A model generated the notes under the pieces. The model ran no database searches. It was not told the DNA's origin and was given only the letters and a program-made list of their open reading frames with translations. From NCBI RefSeq assembly GCF_018614955.1, contig NZ_JAGGNV010000049.1:1-64000 (forward strand): DNA of 64,000 nucleotides, in the 5' to 3' direction. This DNA comes from Variovorax paradoxus (GTDB taxonomy: Bacteria > Pseudomonadota > Gammaproteobacteria > Burkholderiales > Burkholderiaceae_C). Made by a program: the position numbers and the translations under genes. Shown piece by piece: positions 36,710-45,059 of this stretch; the first letter of the stretch is position 1; every line of letters starts with the position of its first letter.

Positions 36710-37915
36710 TCAGGGGGTGCCGGTCGACTGCGCTGTTGCGCGCTTGGCAAGGCCGTTCGGCACCGGGATGCACATCAACGCGCCCAACGCCGTCACGCCC
36801 AGCAGGGCGGAAATCCACAAGGATTGCGCGCCCCAGCGGTCCAGGCCCAACCCGAAGAGAAAGGGCGCCCCCGCCTGCACCAGGCGTGCGGGCACCATGA
36901 GCAGCCCCTGCCGCCGGCCGTAGCCCTGCGACCCGAACAACAGCAGCGGCAAGGTGCCGATCGCGATCGTGAGGATGCCGTTGCCCGCGCCATGCAGCAC
37001 CGTGAACACCGCCGCAGCCGGCGCACCTGCGAGCCCGATCGCCATCGCGCCGAGCGGATGCGCCATGGCAGCCAGGCGCGCCGACAGCAGCGGATGAAAG
37101 CGCTGCAGCACCGAGAACTCCAGCACCCGCCCCGCCACCTGCGCCGGCCCGACCAGCGCCGCGAAGGACACGGCCAGCGCGAAGCCCACGCCGGTCGCCT
37201 GCAGCACGCGCGGCAGGTGCGCGGCCATCGCGGTGCTGATGAACCAGGTGACGGCGAACACATAGGCCATCAGCAGGGCCGCGCGCCGCGCCTCGGCGCC
37301 CGCAAGCAGCGGCGCCGTCTCGGGCTTCGCCGACGCAGCCGCATCCGCCGCGCCTGCGTGCGGAAGCCGGGGCAGGCAGGCATTGAGCGGCAAGCCGATC
37401 AGCAGGTGCAGCCCGGCCCAGGCCATGCAGGCGCCGCGCCAGCCGAAGTGCGATTCGAGCGCCGCCGACACGGGCCAGCCGACCGTGCTCGCGAAGCCGG
37501 CGAACAAGGTGATGCCGGTGATGGCGCTGCGCGCTTGCTGGCCGTGCAGGCGCACCACGGTGGCGAAGGCGGCTTCGTAGAGTCCGCTGCCCATCGCAAC
37601 GCCCATGAGCGCCCAGGCCAGGAACAGCGCAGGCGTGCTGTCGGCCCATCCCAGCGCAGCCAGGCCGGCGGCGAACACGAGGTTGCTCGCGATCAACACG
37701 GGCCGGCCGCCGAAGCGGTCGATCGCCCGCCCCGCATAGGGTCCGAGCGCGGCCGAGACGATCAGCGCCACCGAGAAAGCGGCGAAGACCGTCGAGGGCG
37801 CGATGCCCAGATCGCGCGCCATGGGCACCGCGAGCATCGCCGGCAGATAGTAGGAGGAGGCCCAGGCCAGCGTCTGCGCTGTGCCCAGGGCTGCCACTGT
37901 CGCGAATCGGCTCAT
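36710..37915 (-). CDS. MFS transporter at the end of the ars operon
   Basis: A 401-residue major facilitator protein with about 12 predicted helices. The loop 2-3 motif appears as GPYAGRAIDRFGGRPVLIAS, and a long cytoplasmic loop near residues 185-205 separates the halves. It is the last gene of the minus-strand arsR-arsI-arsC-arsC-aqpS series, 34 bp after aqpS, so co-transcription is likely. MFS proteins in ars operons (for example ArsJ or ArsK types) export arsenicals, but the usual gapdh partner of arsJ is absent and I cannot assign a subtype. An arsenic-unrelated exporter is possible. Confidence 0.7.
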   Translation of the reverse strand: MSRFATVAALGTAQTLAWASSYYLPAMLAVPMARDLGIAPSTVFAAFSVALIVSAALGPYAGRAIDRFGGRPVLIASNLVFAAGLAALGWADSTPALFLAWALMGVAMGSGLYEAAFATVVRLHGQQARSAITGITLFAGFASTVGWPVSAALESHFGWRGACMAWAGLHLLIGLPLNACLPRLPHAGAADAAASAKPETAPLLAGAEARRAALLMAYVFAVTWFISTAMAAHLPRVLQATGVGFALAVSFAALVGPAQVAGRVLEFSVLQRFHPLLSARLAAMAHPLGAMAIGLAGAPAAAVFTVLHGAGNGILTIAIGTLPLLLFGSQGYGRRQGLLMVPARLVQAGAPFLFGLGLDRWGAQSLWISALLGVTALGALMCIPVPNGLAKRATAQSTGTP

Positions 37916-37949
37916 TCAGTGAATCTAACCTAGGGCCTGTTGACAGGCC

Positions 37950-38651
37950 CTAGTCCTGCTGCTGGCCCGAGGATTCGATCACATTGGGGTGGCCCGCAGG
38001 ATGCAGGCGCGGCTCGAAGGCATTGTGGACGGCCAGGCCGATGAGCGCTCCGATCAACTCCGCAAGCATGAAGCCCGGCGCGCTGGCGGGCGCGATGCCG
38101 GCAAATGTGTCGCTGAACATGCGGCCGAACACCGCCGCAGGATTGGCGAACGAGGTCGATGCGGTGAACCAGTAGGCCGCCCCGATGTAGGCCGCGACCA
38201 TGGCCGGCGCACGGCCTGCCGGGGCGCGCAGGATGACCAGCAGCAGACCGGCCGTGGCCACGGCTTCGGCGATCCATTGGCCCGTCCCGATTCGCAGCTT
38301 GGCCGAGAACTGCAGGATGCTCAGGTCGAACATCGCGTGGGCCAGCCAGGCGCCGAGCATGGCGCCCACGAGTTGCGCTGTCACGTAGGGCACCAGGCTC
38401 GAGGCGGGAAGCTCGCGGCGCATGGCCATCACTGCGCTGACAGCCGGATTGAAGTGCGCACCGCTGATCGGGCCGAAGACCTCGATCAGGATGTACAGGC
38501 CGCCCACGGTGGCCAGGGTATTGGCCAGCAAGGCCACGGCGGTGTTTCCGCCGGACAGGCGCTCGGCCATGATGCCGGAGCCGATCACGACGGCGAGCAG
38601 GAGCGCCGTCCCCAGCATCTCGGCCAGCAGCTTGCGAGGAAGATCCGCCAT
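37950..38651 (-). CDS. aqpS: Aquaglyceroporin-like channel of the ars operon (AqpS)
   Basis: A 233-residue MIP-family channel with six helices and the two NPA boxes, GAHFNPAVSAVM and SFANPAAVFGR. In Sinorhizobium meliloti an AqpS gene replaces arsB/acr3 in the ars operon and lets arsenite, formed inside the cell by ArsC, flow out down its gradient. The same arrangement is seen here: it follows two arsenate reductase genes by 4 bp and no ArsB or Acr3 is present in the window. The ATG at 38651 is the natural start (MADLPRKLLAEMLGTALL). An ordinary water/glycerol channel is the alternative if context is ignored. Confidence 0.87.
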   Translation of the reverse strand: MADLPRKLLAEMLGTALLLAVVIGSGIMAERLSGGNTAVALLANTLATVGGLYILIEVFGPISGAHFNPAVSAVMAMRRELPASSLVPYVTAQLVGAMLGAWLAHAMFDLSILQFSAKLRIGTGQWIAEAVATAGLLLVILRAPAGRAPAMVAAYIGAAYWFTASTSFANPAAVFGRMFSDTFAGIAPASAPGFMLAELIGALIGLAVHNAFEPRLHPAGHPNVIESSGQQQD

Positions 38652-38655
38652 GCCG

Positions 38656-39150
38656 TCAGCTTTGCGAGATCGCGGTGAGCGCCTGCTGCAGGTCTGTGTT
38701 GCTCATGGATTCCAGGGGCAGGGCCAGCAGCTGGGTCATGCGATAGGCGATGGCCTGCCGCGTGAGCTCGAAAGCCACGCGTTTGCCCTCTTCGCCGCCG
38801 GGCGCGTTCGAGGGATCGGCATAGCCCCAATGCACCTTGACCGGGCTGCCGGGCCAATAGGGGCAGGTCTCCTGCGCCGCGCTGTCGCACACGGTGATGA
38901 CGATGCGCATTACCGGCTTGTCGTCGCCGACGAATTCGTCCCAGCTCTTGCTGCGGTAGCGCGACACGTCCACGCCGGCCTCGGTCAGCGCTTCCAGCGC
39001 GAAGGGATTGAGACGTCCGCTCGGGGCACTGCCGGCACTGAAGGCCCGCACGTCCTTGCCGGCTTTCGCGGCCAGGTGGTTCAGCATGCCTTCGGCGAGC
39101 ACGCTGCGCGCGGAGTTGTGGGTGCAGAGGATGAGCACGTTGGTGGTCAT
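38656..39150 (-). CDS. arsC: Arsenate reductase, low-molecular-weight phosphatase type (copy 2)
   Basis: A 164-residue arsenate reductase of the thioredoxin-coupled, LMW-phosphatase-like class. The P-loop CTHNSARS starts at Cys9, and the redox pair lies in TVCDSAAQETCPYWPG. It reduces arsenate to arsenite in the cytoplasm. Its ATG at 39150 overlaps the stop of the upstream paralogue by 4 bp, so the two are coupled. It differs from copy 1 throughout (for example HNSARS rather than GNSARS, and a longer tail), so this is an old duplication or dual acquisition rather than a recent copy. Followed by aqpS. Confidence 0.9.
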   Translation of the reverse strand: MTTNVLILCTHNSARSVLAEGMLNHLAAKAGKDVRAFSAGSAPSGRLNPFALEALTEAGVDVSRYRSKSWDEFVGDDKPVMRIVITVCDSAAQETCPYWPGSPVKVHWGYADPSNAPGGEEGKRVAFELTRQAIAYRMTQLLALPLESMSNTDLQQALTAISQS

Positions 39151-39659
39151 TGGGCGACGGTCTTTCCGGCCTTGCCGATGTCCTGCAGTTCGTTCTGGAG
39201 CGACATCGCATCGAGGCGCGCCAAGGGCAGCGCGAGCATCAGCTCGATGCGCCGCTTGAGCGTGAGCGCTGCATCGTGGAAATGCCGCAGCTTCTCTTCG
39301 TCCGAACCTTCGGCCGCTGCCGGATCGGGCACGCCCCAATGGGCGCTCATCGGCTGGCCTGGCCATACCGGGCACACCTCGCCGGCAGCGTTGTCGCAGA
39401 CGGTGAGCACGAAGTCGAGCCGCGGCGAGTCGGGCTGGGCGAACTCGACCCAGCTCTTGCTGCGGTAGCCCTCGGTGAGCAGGTGCAGCCACGTGAGCGC
39501 CTGCAGTGCCAGCGGGTTCACCTTGCCGGTGGGATGGCTGCCGGCAGAGAAAGCCCTGAAGCGGCCGTGTCCGGCCTGGTTCATCAGGGCTTCGGCCAGG
39601 ATGGAACGCGCCGAGTTGCCGGTGCAGATAAAGAGCACGTTGTAGATTTTTTCAGTCAT
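39147..39659 (-). CDS. arsC: Arsenate reductase, low-molecular-weight phosphatase type (copy 1)
   Basis: A 170-residue paralogue of the next gene. The P-loop CTGNSARS begins at Cys12 (KIYNVLFICTGNSARSILAE), and the second cysteine pair is in TVCDNAAGEVCPVWPG. It carries a slightly unusual TWLHLLTEGYRSKSWVEF segment where relatives have a longer Ala/Gly turn. I chose the ATG at 39659; the open frame further upstream overlaps arsI. It lies 8 bp downstream of arsI and is coupled to copy 2. Both copies keep the catalytic cysteines, so both should be active. Confidence 0.9.
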   Translation of the reverse strand: MTEKIYNVLFICTGNSARSILAEALMNQAGHGRFRAFSAGSHPTGKVNPLALQALTWLHLLTEGYRSKSWVEFAQPDSPRLDFVLTVCDNAAGEVCPVWPGQPMSAHWGVPDPAAAEGSDEEKLRHFHDAALTLKRRIELMLALPLARLDAMSLQNELQDIGKAGKTVAQ

Positions 39660-39667
39660 GGTCGAAC

Positions 39668-40105
39668 TCAGCAGCAGGAGGAAGACGCCGGAGAGCAGCA
39701 AGCGGCGGCGGGAGTCTCCGTCGCCTTTGCTTCGCGAAACACGAGAATGCTGTCGAGCGTATGGAACTGCTCCCAGGCCACGCCTTGCGGGTCGGTGACC
39801 CAGTGCTTCTCGCTGCGCGCGTAGCAGCAGGTGGTGGCCCCTTCATCGAGAAGCTGCGTGTCCGCGGCTTGCGCGCGGGCCTTCAGTTCGACCAGCTCCT
39901 CCGGGCTCTCCGCCTGAAGGCCGAGATGATCGACGCCCAAGGCGCCGCCGCGGGCCGAGACCGCGAAGTTCACCGGCGGATCCGTGAGCATCCATTTCGC
40001 ATAGTCGCTTTCGATGCGCGCCGGTTCGGAGGCGAAGAGCCGGGAATAGAAGGCGATGCTCGCCTCGAGGTCCTGCACGTTGAGGTGCACATGGAATCGC
40101 TTCAT
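39668..40105 (-). CDS. arsI: ArsI/CadI-family vicinal-oxygen-chelate protein (organoarsenical C-As lyase)
   Basis: A 145-residue glyoxalase-fold protein. ArsI enzymes are Fe(II) dioxygenases that cleave the C-As bond of trivalent methyl- and aryl-arsenicals. The opening MKRFHVHLNVQDLEASIAFY gives the first metal His, and GALGVDHLGLQAES the second. The diagnostic adjacent cysteines and following block are TTCCYARSEKHWVTDPQGVA. A Cys-rich tail (AACCSPASSSCC) ends the protein, as in many ArsI proteins. It sits between arsR and arsC. The older name CadI (cadmium-induced protein) refers to the same family. Confidence 0.9.
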   Translation of the reverse strand: MKRFHVHLNVQDLEASIAFYSRLFASEPARIESDYAKWMLTDPPVNFAVSARGGALGVDHLGLQAESPEELVELKARAQAADTQLLDEGATTCCYARSEKHWVTDPQGVAWEQFHTLDSILVFREAKATETPAAACCSPASSSCC

Positions 40106-40115
40106 GGGTTCTCCT

Positions 40116-40439
40116 TCAACACGAACAATCCTGTTGCGCCGCGGCGAGGCACTGCTCGCCCTGGCAGCAGTTCTCGGTCAGATAGCCGAGCAGCGCATTC
40201 ATCTGCTGGAAGGACGCGCGATAGATTAGGTTGCGGCCATTGCGCTCTTGCGAGACCAGCCCCGAATGCATCAGCTCCTTGAGATGGAAGGACAGGCTGG
40301 TCGCCGCCACGTTCAGGCTCTCGACCAGCGCGCCGGGGGTCAGGCCACCGGGGCCGGCAACGACCAGCGCGCGGAAAACCTGCAAACGCAGCGGCTGCGC
40401 CAGCGCAGCCAGGGATCTGACGACATCATTCTCTTCCAT
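40116..40439 (-). CDS. arsR: ArsR-family arsenic-responsive repressor
   Basis: A 107-residue winged-helix ArsR/SmtB repressor. The recognition region is near residues 38-60 (VESLNVAATSLSFHLKELMH). It lacks the classical CxC metal site in that helix. Instead, cysteines cluster at the C-terminus (Cys91, Cys92, Cys97, Cys105, Cys107; ENCCQGEQCL...DCSC), resembling the Acidithiobacillus ferrooxidans type of As(III) site. It heads the minus-strand ars operon and starts only 29 bp from the divergent arsC, so it can block both promoters. The ATG at 40439 is clear. Confidence 0.9.
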   Translation of the reverse strand: MEENDVVRSLAALAQPLRLQVFRALVVAGPGGLTPGALVESLNVAATSLSFHLKELMHSGLVSQERNGRNLIYRASFQQMNALLGYLTENCCQGEQCLAAAQQDCSC

Positions 40440-40468
40440 AGTTCAATAATATTTGCATAATCGCAGAC
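40440..40468. promoter_or_regulatory. Very short divergent ars promoter/operator
   Basis: Only 29 bp separate the arsR and arsC start codons. The stretch is AT-rich, unlike its surroundings. CATAAT (40455-40460) can serve as a -10 for the plus strand, and TATTAT (minus-strand reading, near 40446-40451) as a -10 for arsR, each about 8-10 nt from its ATG. If used, the transcripts would be nearly leaderless and the -35 boxes would lie inside the opposing genes. ATAAT-N6-ATAAT direct repeats could be ArsR contacts. All inferred from position. Confidence 0.4.
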
Positions 40469-40915
40469 ATGCAATCCCCAAACCCTGAAATCACCATCTT
40501 TCACAACCCCGCCTGCGGCACCTCGCGCAACACGCTGGCGCTGATCCGCAACAGCGGCGTCGAGCCCCGCGTCATCGAATACCTCAAGACGCCGCCGAGC
40601 CGCGAGACCCTGATCGGCCTGATCGCGGCCATGGGGATCACGCCCCGCGAGCTGCTGCGCCGCAAAGGCACGCCCTACGACGAGCTCGGCCTCGACGACC
40701 CGAAATGGACGGACGAGCAGTTGATCGACCTGATGCTGAAGCACCCGATCCTGATCAACCGCCCTATCGTCGTGACGCCGCTGGGCACCCGGCTGTGCCG
40801 GCCGTCGGAGCTGGTCCTCGACATCCTCCCGTCGCCGCAGCGCGGTGCGTTTTCGAAGGAAGACGGGGAAGCAGTCATCGATGCGGAGGGACGGCGTGTC
40901 CGACGCGATGCTTGA
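40469..40915 (+). CDS. arsC: Arsenate reductase, glutaredoxin-coupled ArsC family
   Basis: A 148-residue arsenate reductase of the E. coli R773 ArsC type, unrelated in fold to the two LMW-phosphatase-type genes nearby. The catalytic Cys16 is in FHNPACGTSRNTLALI, and the oxyanion-binding arginines are in LINRPIVVTPLGTRLCRPSE. It uses glutathione and glutaredoxin to reduce arsenate. It is the first gene of the plus-strand ars unit, and its end overlaps arsH. Together the island encodes three arsenate reductases of two evolutionary classes. Confidence 0.93.
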   Translation: MQSPNPEITIFHNPACGTSRNTLALIRNSGVEPRVIEYLKTPPSRETLIGLIAAMGITPRELLRRKGTPYDELGLDDPKWTDEQLIDLMLKHPILINRPIVVTPLGTRLCRPSELVLDILPSPQRGAFSKEDGEAVIDAEGRRVRRDA

Positions 40916-41618
40916 GCTGCCCCACATCGATCCCGCACTTTTCGATCGACCCACGCTGGATCGCCTGCTCAGCCGAACGCCGTCGCTGCACGCACCGCGT
41001 TTCCTGCTGCTGTACGGATCGCTGCGCGAGCGCTCGTACAGCCGGCTTCTGACGCAGGAAGCCGCGCGCTTGCTGGAGAGCATGGGCGGCGAGGCGCGCA
41101 TCTTCGACCCGGCGGGCCTGCCCTTGCCGGACAGCGCGCCCGACGACCACCCGAAGGTGCGCGAACTGCGCGAGCTGGCGCAATGGGCCGAGGGCATGGT
41201 CTGGTGCTCGCCCGAGCGGCACGGGTCGATGACCGGAATCATGAAGGCGCAGATCGACTGGATTCCGCTGGCTCTCGGCGCGGTACGGCCGACCCAGGGC
41301 AAGACCTTGGCCGTGATGCAGGTCTCGGGCGGCTCCCAGTCCTTCAACGCGGTCAACCAGCTGCGCGTGCTGGGCCGGTGGATGCGGATGCTCACCATCC
41401 CGAACCAGTCTTCTGTGGCCAAGGCATTCCTCGAGTTCGACGATGCGGGGCGCATGAAGCCTTCGTCGTACTACGAGCGCGTGGTCGACGTGATGGAAGA
41501 GCTCTTCAAGTTCACGCTGCTCACGCGCGATGCCGCGCCCTACCTGGTGGATCGCTACAGCGAACGAAAAGAGAGCGCAGAGCAGTTGTCGAAGCGGGTG
41601 AATCAACGCTCACAGTAA
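40896..41618 (+). CDS. arsH: ArsH, NADPH-dependent FMN reductase / organoarsenical oxidase
   Basis: A 240-residue flavodoxin-fold protein. The FMN-binding loop LLYGSLRERSYSRLLTQEA and the ArsH hallmark WCSPERHGSMTGIMKAQID are present. ArsH oxidises trivalent organoarsenicals to less toxic pentavalent forms, complementing ArsI. I chose the GTG at 40896 because GGAGGG (40885-40890) lies 5 nt upstream; an ATG at 40908 inside the same stretch is the alternative. It overlaps the upstream arsC by 20 bp in another frame. The next gene, a metal-efflux accessory, starts 49 bp later. Confidence 0.92.
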   Translation: MSDAMLELPHIDPALFDRPTLDRLLSRTPSLHAPRFLLLYGSLRERSYSRLLTQEAARLLESMGGEARIFDPAGLPLPDSAPDDHPKVRELRELAQWAEGMVWCSPERHGSMTGIMKAQIDWIPLALGAVRPTQGKTLAVMQVSGGSQSFNAVNQLRVLGRWMRMLTIPNQSSVAKAFLEFDDAGRMKPSSYYERVVDVMEELFKFTLLTRDAAPYLVDRYSERKESAEQLSKRVNQRSQ

Positions 41619-41667
41619 CCCTTCAGGAACCGGCGCTATCGCCTGCTTTGCTAGACTGCCGCGCTTC

Positions 41668-42027
41668 ATGCGCCGCATCCTCTACATCGTGCTGATGCTC
41701 CTGCTGCCGCTCCAGTGGTCCTGGGCTTCGGCGGCGAGCGTGTGCGCACATGAGGAGCAGAGTCAAGCCACCCACTTCGGCCACCACGAGCACGCTCATC
41801 AGGGAGCGGCACATGCCGACGGGCCAACAGGTGACAGCCAGGCCGGCTCGCTTGCGGACCACCCCGATTGCGGCGTCTGCCACGGGATGAACTCGGCCGT
41901 TGTCCCCGCTTCGGACAGCGTCCCGAGACCCTTTGGCCACCGCACGTTCTACGTGCCTTATGCGTCAGCAGTGCCTGACCGCTTCGTCGAAACGCTCTTC
42001 AGACCGCCTTTGACGCTCGTCAGCTGA
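41668..42027 (+). CDS. CzcI-like His-rich periplasmic protein
   Basis: A 119-residue secreted protein: signal peptide about residues 1-22 (MRRILYIVLMLLLPLQWSWA then SA), then a His-rich segment (FGHHEHAHQGAAHAD) and a CxxCH-like DHPDCGVCHGM. This matches the small CzcI-type proteins that precede czcCBA operons and are thought to modulate heavy-metal efflux. It is first in a five- to six-gene efflux operon. The ATG at 41668 has no strong Shine-Dalgarno. The symbol is withheld because the metal served by this operon is not clear. Confidence 0.7.
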   Translation: MRRILYIVLMLLLPLQWSWASAASVCAHEEQSQATHFGHHEHAHQGAAHADGPTGDSQAGSLADHPDCGVCHGMNSAVVPASDSVPRPFGHRTFYVPYASAVPDRFVETLFRPPLTLVS

Positions 42028-42133
42028 CAGGCTGACGAGGCGGTGCTTCCTTCGACGCCCTCCGGGTGCGCCACCCCTCGTCGGGTTCATGAACCAGCGG
42101 GCACACGCGCCCGCCATCGCGACGAGATTTCAC

Positions 42134-43375
42134 ATGAGAAGAAGACGCTGGGATGTTCCCGGTGCGCTGGCAGCTGCCTTTCTGGCCTATGGCTTGGCCG
42201 CGCAAGCGCAACTGCCGCCGACGGGTGGCGAAACGATCAAGCAGGGCTTTGAAGCCGCATGGGCTCGCCAGCCCGAACAGCGTGCCGCGGCGCTGCGCCG
42301 CGACGCTGCAGCCGCCGGCGAGCGTGCGGCGCAGCGCTGGAGCCCGGAGCCGCCTGCCTTGGACCTGATCGCCAAGAGCGACCGCACGACGAACAACAGC
42401 GGAGCCCGCGAGTACGAAGCCACTGTCGCTGTGCCGCTATGGCTGCCACGCGAACGCTCGCGTTCGCTGGCAGCCGCCTCGGCCGAATCCGATGCAGTGG
42501 AGGCGCGGCTGCTCGCAACGCGATGGCGACTGGCCGCCGAGGTTCGCGAAGCCCACTGGGCCCATCAGCGCGCTCGCCTCGAGCGTTCGCTGGCGCAGCA
42601 GCGCCTGGAGAATGCGCAGCAGCTTGCCGCGGACGTCGCTCGGCGCGTCAAGGCGGGCGACCTGGCGCGCTCGGATGGTCACCAGGCGGAGGGCGCGGTG
42701 GCTGCGGCCGACAGCGCGGTCGCCGAAGCGACGGTCGCGTTGTCGCAGGCGGCCCAGCGCTGGACTTCCCTGACCGGCAAGGCAGCGCCTGCCGGCGATG
42801 ACCTCGTGTCTGAAGCGGCCCCGCGAGTGGCGGCGCCCGACGCCACACATCCCGCTCTGCGGGAATTGGCGGCACGGGCCGACCTTGCACGGCGACAGGC
42901 TGAACTCGCCGGCGCACAGACACACGCCAATCCCGAGTTGAGGCTCGGCCTCTCCCGGGAGCGCGCCGAGCTCGGCGAGCGATATGCCCAAGCGCTCGTC
43001 GTGGGTGTGCGCATTCCGCTCGGCGCTCACAGCCGCAGCGAATCGAAGATCGCGAGCGCCGGCGCCGAACAGCTCGAGGCCGAGACCCAGCTTTCGCTGG
43101 AACAGGCACGCATCGAGGCGGAGGCAAGAGCTGCAAGGGAGCGCGTCGCAGCGCTCACGACAGCGGTTGCGGCGGCAGAGCGTCGCAGCCGGCTTGCCTG
43201 CGAATCGCGGGGCTTCTTCGCGAAGTCCTTCCGCCTCGGCGAAACGGACCTGCCGACCCGCCTGCGCGTCGAACAGGAGACCACCGACGCCGAACGCCAG
43301 GCGACTCGCAGCCGCATCGAACTCGCGGCAGCCATCTCGCAATGGCGCCAATCGCTCGGCCTGTTGCCCGAGTAA
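42134..43375 (+). CDS. czcC: Outer-membrane efflux protein (CzcC/TolC family)
   Basis: A 413-residue TolC-family protein with a signal peptide (MRRRRWDVPGALAAAFLAYG then LAAQAQ) and long Ala/Arg/Glu-rich helices (for example LEAETQLSLEQARIEAEARA), the coiled-coil periplasmic barrel of outer-membrane efflux channels. It should form the exit duct for the adaptor and RND pump encoded downstream. I chose the ATG at 42134, immediately before the signal peptide; an upstream in-frame ATG at 42089 would add 15 unlikely residues. The gene itself is intact, unlike its two partners. Confidence 0.82.
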   Translation: MRRRRWDVPGALAAAFLAYGLAAQAQLPPTGGETIKQGFEAAWARQPEQRAAALRRDAAAAGERAAQRWSPEPPALDLIAKSDRTTNNSGAREYEATVAVPLWLPRERSRSLAAASAESDAVEARLLATRWRLAAEVREAHWAHQRARLERSLAQQRLENAQQLAADVARRVKAGDLARSDGHQAEGAVAAADSAVAEATVALSQAAQRWTSLTGKAAPAGDDLVSEAAPRVAAPDATHPALRELAARADLARRQAELAGAQTHANPELRLGLSRERAELGERYAQALVVGVRIPLGAHSRSESKIASAGAEQLEAETQLSLEQARIEAEARAARERVAALTTAVAAAERRSRLACESRGFFAKSFRLGETDLPTRLRVEQETTDAERQATRSRIELAAAISQWRQSLGLLPE

Positions 43376-43378
43376 GTC

Positions 43379-43948
43379 ATGAAAGAACAAGCAATGAATC
43401 CAAGAAACATGCTGGCGGGCCTGGGCCTTGTGGCCGCCGTGTGCGCCATGCCGGCCGTGGCAGCCGACGAACACGGACACGACCATGGCGCGTCAGCCGC
43501 AGCCAGCGGCCCGGCCTTGCCGCGCTTCTCGGCCGTCTCCGAAGTCTTCGAACTGGTGGGGGTGGTCGACGGCAAGCAACTGACCGTCTACCTCGACAGG
43601 TTCGGGGACAACGCCCCGGTGAAAGATGCGAAGGTCGAGCTCGAGATCGGTGGCGCGAGAGTCGCGCTCCAACAGCACGCCGAAGGTGAGTACGAGGGCG
43701 CTCTTGCGCAAGAACTCAAGCCTGGCGTCATCGCGGTCACTGCCTCCATCGTGGCAGGCAAGGACGCCGACCTTCTGGCGGGAGAGCTGGACTTGCACGA
43801 GGAGGCTGCCGCTCACGACTCGCCCGCGCGTGGCTGGCGACCCTACGCGGCGTGGGCCGCCGGCGCGGTCGTCGTACTCGCAGCGCTTGCCTGGTTCAGG
43901 CGACGCGCCGTTGGCGCTCAACGTGCTCGCATGGGAGGTGAAGCATGA
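43379..43948 (+). CDS. His-rich periplasmic accessory protein of the RND efflux operon
   Basis: A 189-residue exported protein: signal peptide ending near VAA, then DEHGHDHGASAA, a beta-rich domain (ELVGVVDGKQLTVYLDRFGD then LEIGGARVALQQ), and one C-terminal membrane helix (AAWAAGAVVVLAALAWF) followed by Arg-rich residues. The domain resembles the N-terminal part of CzcB-type adaptors, here encoded separately. It may present or sense metal for the pump. The start could be the ATG at 43379 or the ATG at 43394, which gives a cleaner signal peptide. Its stop overlaps the adaptor gene start (ATGA). Confidence 0.65.
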   Translation: MKEQAMNPRNMLAGLGLVAAVCAMPAVAADEHGHDHGASAAASGPALPRFSAVSEVFELVGVVDGKQLTVYLDRFGDNAPVKDAKVELEIGGARVALQQHAEGEYEGALAQELKPGVIAVTASIVAGKDADLLAGELDLHEEAAAHDSPARGWRPYAAWAAGAVVVLAALAWFRRRAVGAQRARMGGEA

Positions 43949-45047
43949 TCGCAAGGCTCCTATTCGCTGCCATCGTCGGCTGCGCCGCCTCCGCCTGGGC
44001 TGCGGACGAACACGGCCACAGCCACGGGGAGTCCGCGCCGGCGGCAAACTCGAACGGTCCCAGCCGTCAACCTGACGGAAGCGTCTTCCTTCCGAAGCGG
44101 GCGCAGCGGCAGCTCACCGTGCGAACCGCAGTGGCGAAAACGGAGCAACTGGCGCGCACCGTCGAGCTGGCGGGCAAGGTCACGATGGACCCGAACGCCG
44201 GGGCAAGGTGCAAGCAACGACGGCCGGCCGCGTCGAGCCGGGTCCGCAAGGCTTGCCCACGGTCGGTCGGTCGGTTCGCAAGGGCGAGGTCCTGTCGTGG
44301 GTGGTTCCGTCCACGGCACCGCTGGAGCGCTCGGTCCAATCCGCTCAACTGGCGGAGCTGCGGTCCTCCAGGGCACTTGCCGAAAAGCGCCTGGCCAGGC
44401 TCAGGGAGCTGTCGGACACGGTCCCCAAAAAGGAAATCGAAGCAGCCGAGGGAGAGCTCGCCAGCCTGGCTGCGCGCGCCGGTGCCGTGAGCGCCGGCCT
44501 GACCGGTCGGGAAGCATTGGTCGCACCGGTGGCCGGCGTCATCGCCGCGGCCCATGTGGTCGCAGGCCAGGTGGTCGATGCGAGAGAGCTCATCTACGAG
44601 ATCGTCGACCCTGGTCGCCTGAGCGTCGAGGCGCTGTCCTTCGACCCCGAGCTCGGTGCGAATGTCGGAGGCGCAACGCTCGCGATCGGCAACGAGCGCG
44701 TGCCGCTTCGGTTCCTCGGCGCCGCCCGCACGCTGCGCGAACAGGCGCTGCCGCTGAGCTTCGCGGCCCGCGGTGCGGTGCTGGCCAAGCTGGCGGTCGG
44801 GCAACCCGTCAAGGTCTACGTGCAGACGCTGTCGAAGGTGGAGGGCATTGCCGTTCCGGCGGCCTCGCTCATGAAGAACCCGTCGAACCAGACCATCGTG
44901 TGGGTCAAGACGGCGCCGGAAAAATTCGAGCCTCGCATCGTGAGCGTCCTGCCGCTCGACGGCGTATCCGTTGCGGTCACTTCGGGCTTGAAGGCCGGCG
45001 ACCGCGTGGCGACGCAAGGCGCAAGCCTCATCAACCAAGTCCGCTGA
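43945..45047 (+). pseudogene. czcB: RND efflux periplasmic adaptor (CzcB family), frameshifted
   Basis: The reading frame opens normally with a signal peptide and His motif (DEHGHSHGES), reaches VTMDPNAG, then loses frame in a run of four Gs at 44200-44203. The second frame continues with a perfect adaptor sequence (ATTAGRVEPGPQGLPTVGRS, KGEVLSWV, helical hairpin, LVAPVAGVIAAAHVVAGQVV) to the stop at 45047. Adding one G restores 367 residues and the expected GGKVQATTAGRV join. So either a single-base deletion in a homopolymer inactivated the gene, or this is a sequencing error. If real, only a short N-terminal peptide is made. The next gene also carries a lesion. Confidence 0.85.
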
Positions 45048-45059
45048 CAGGAGCCGCAA

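Noticed and set aside
44200..44203. Programmed frameshifting in the adaptor gene
   Set aside because: A plain GGGG run without a slippery heptamer, stimulatory hairpin or known precedent in this family.
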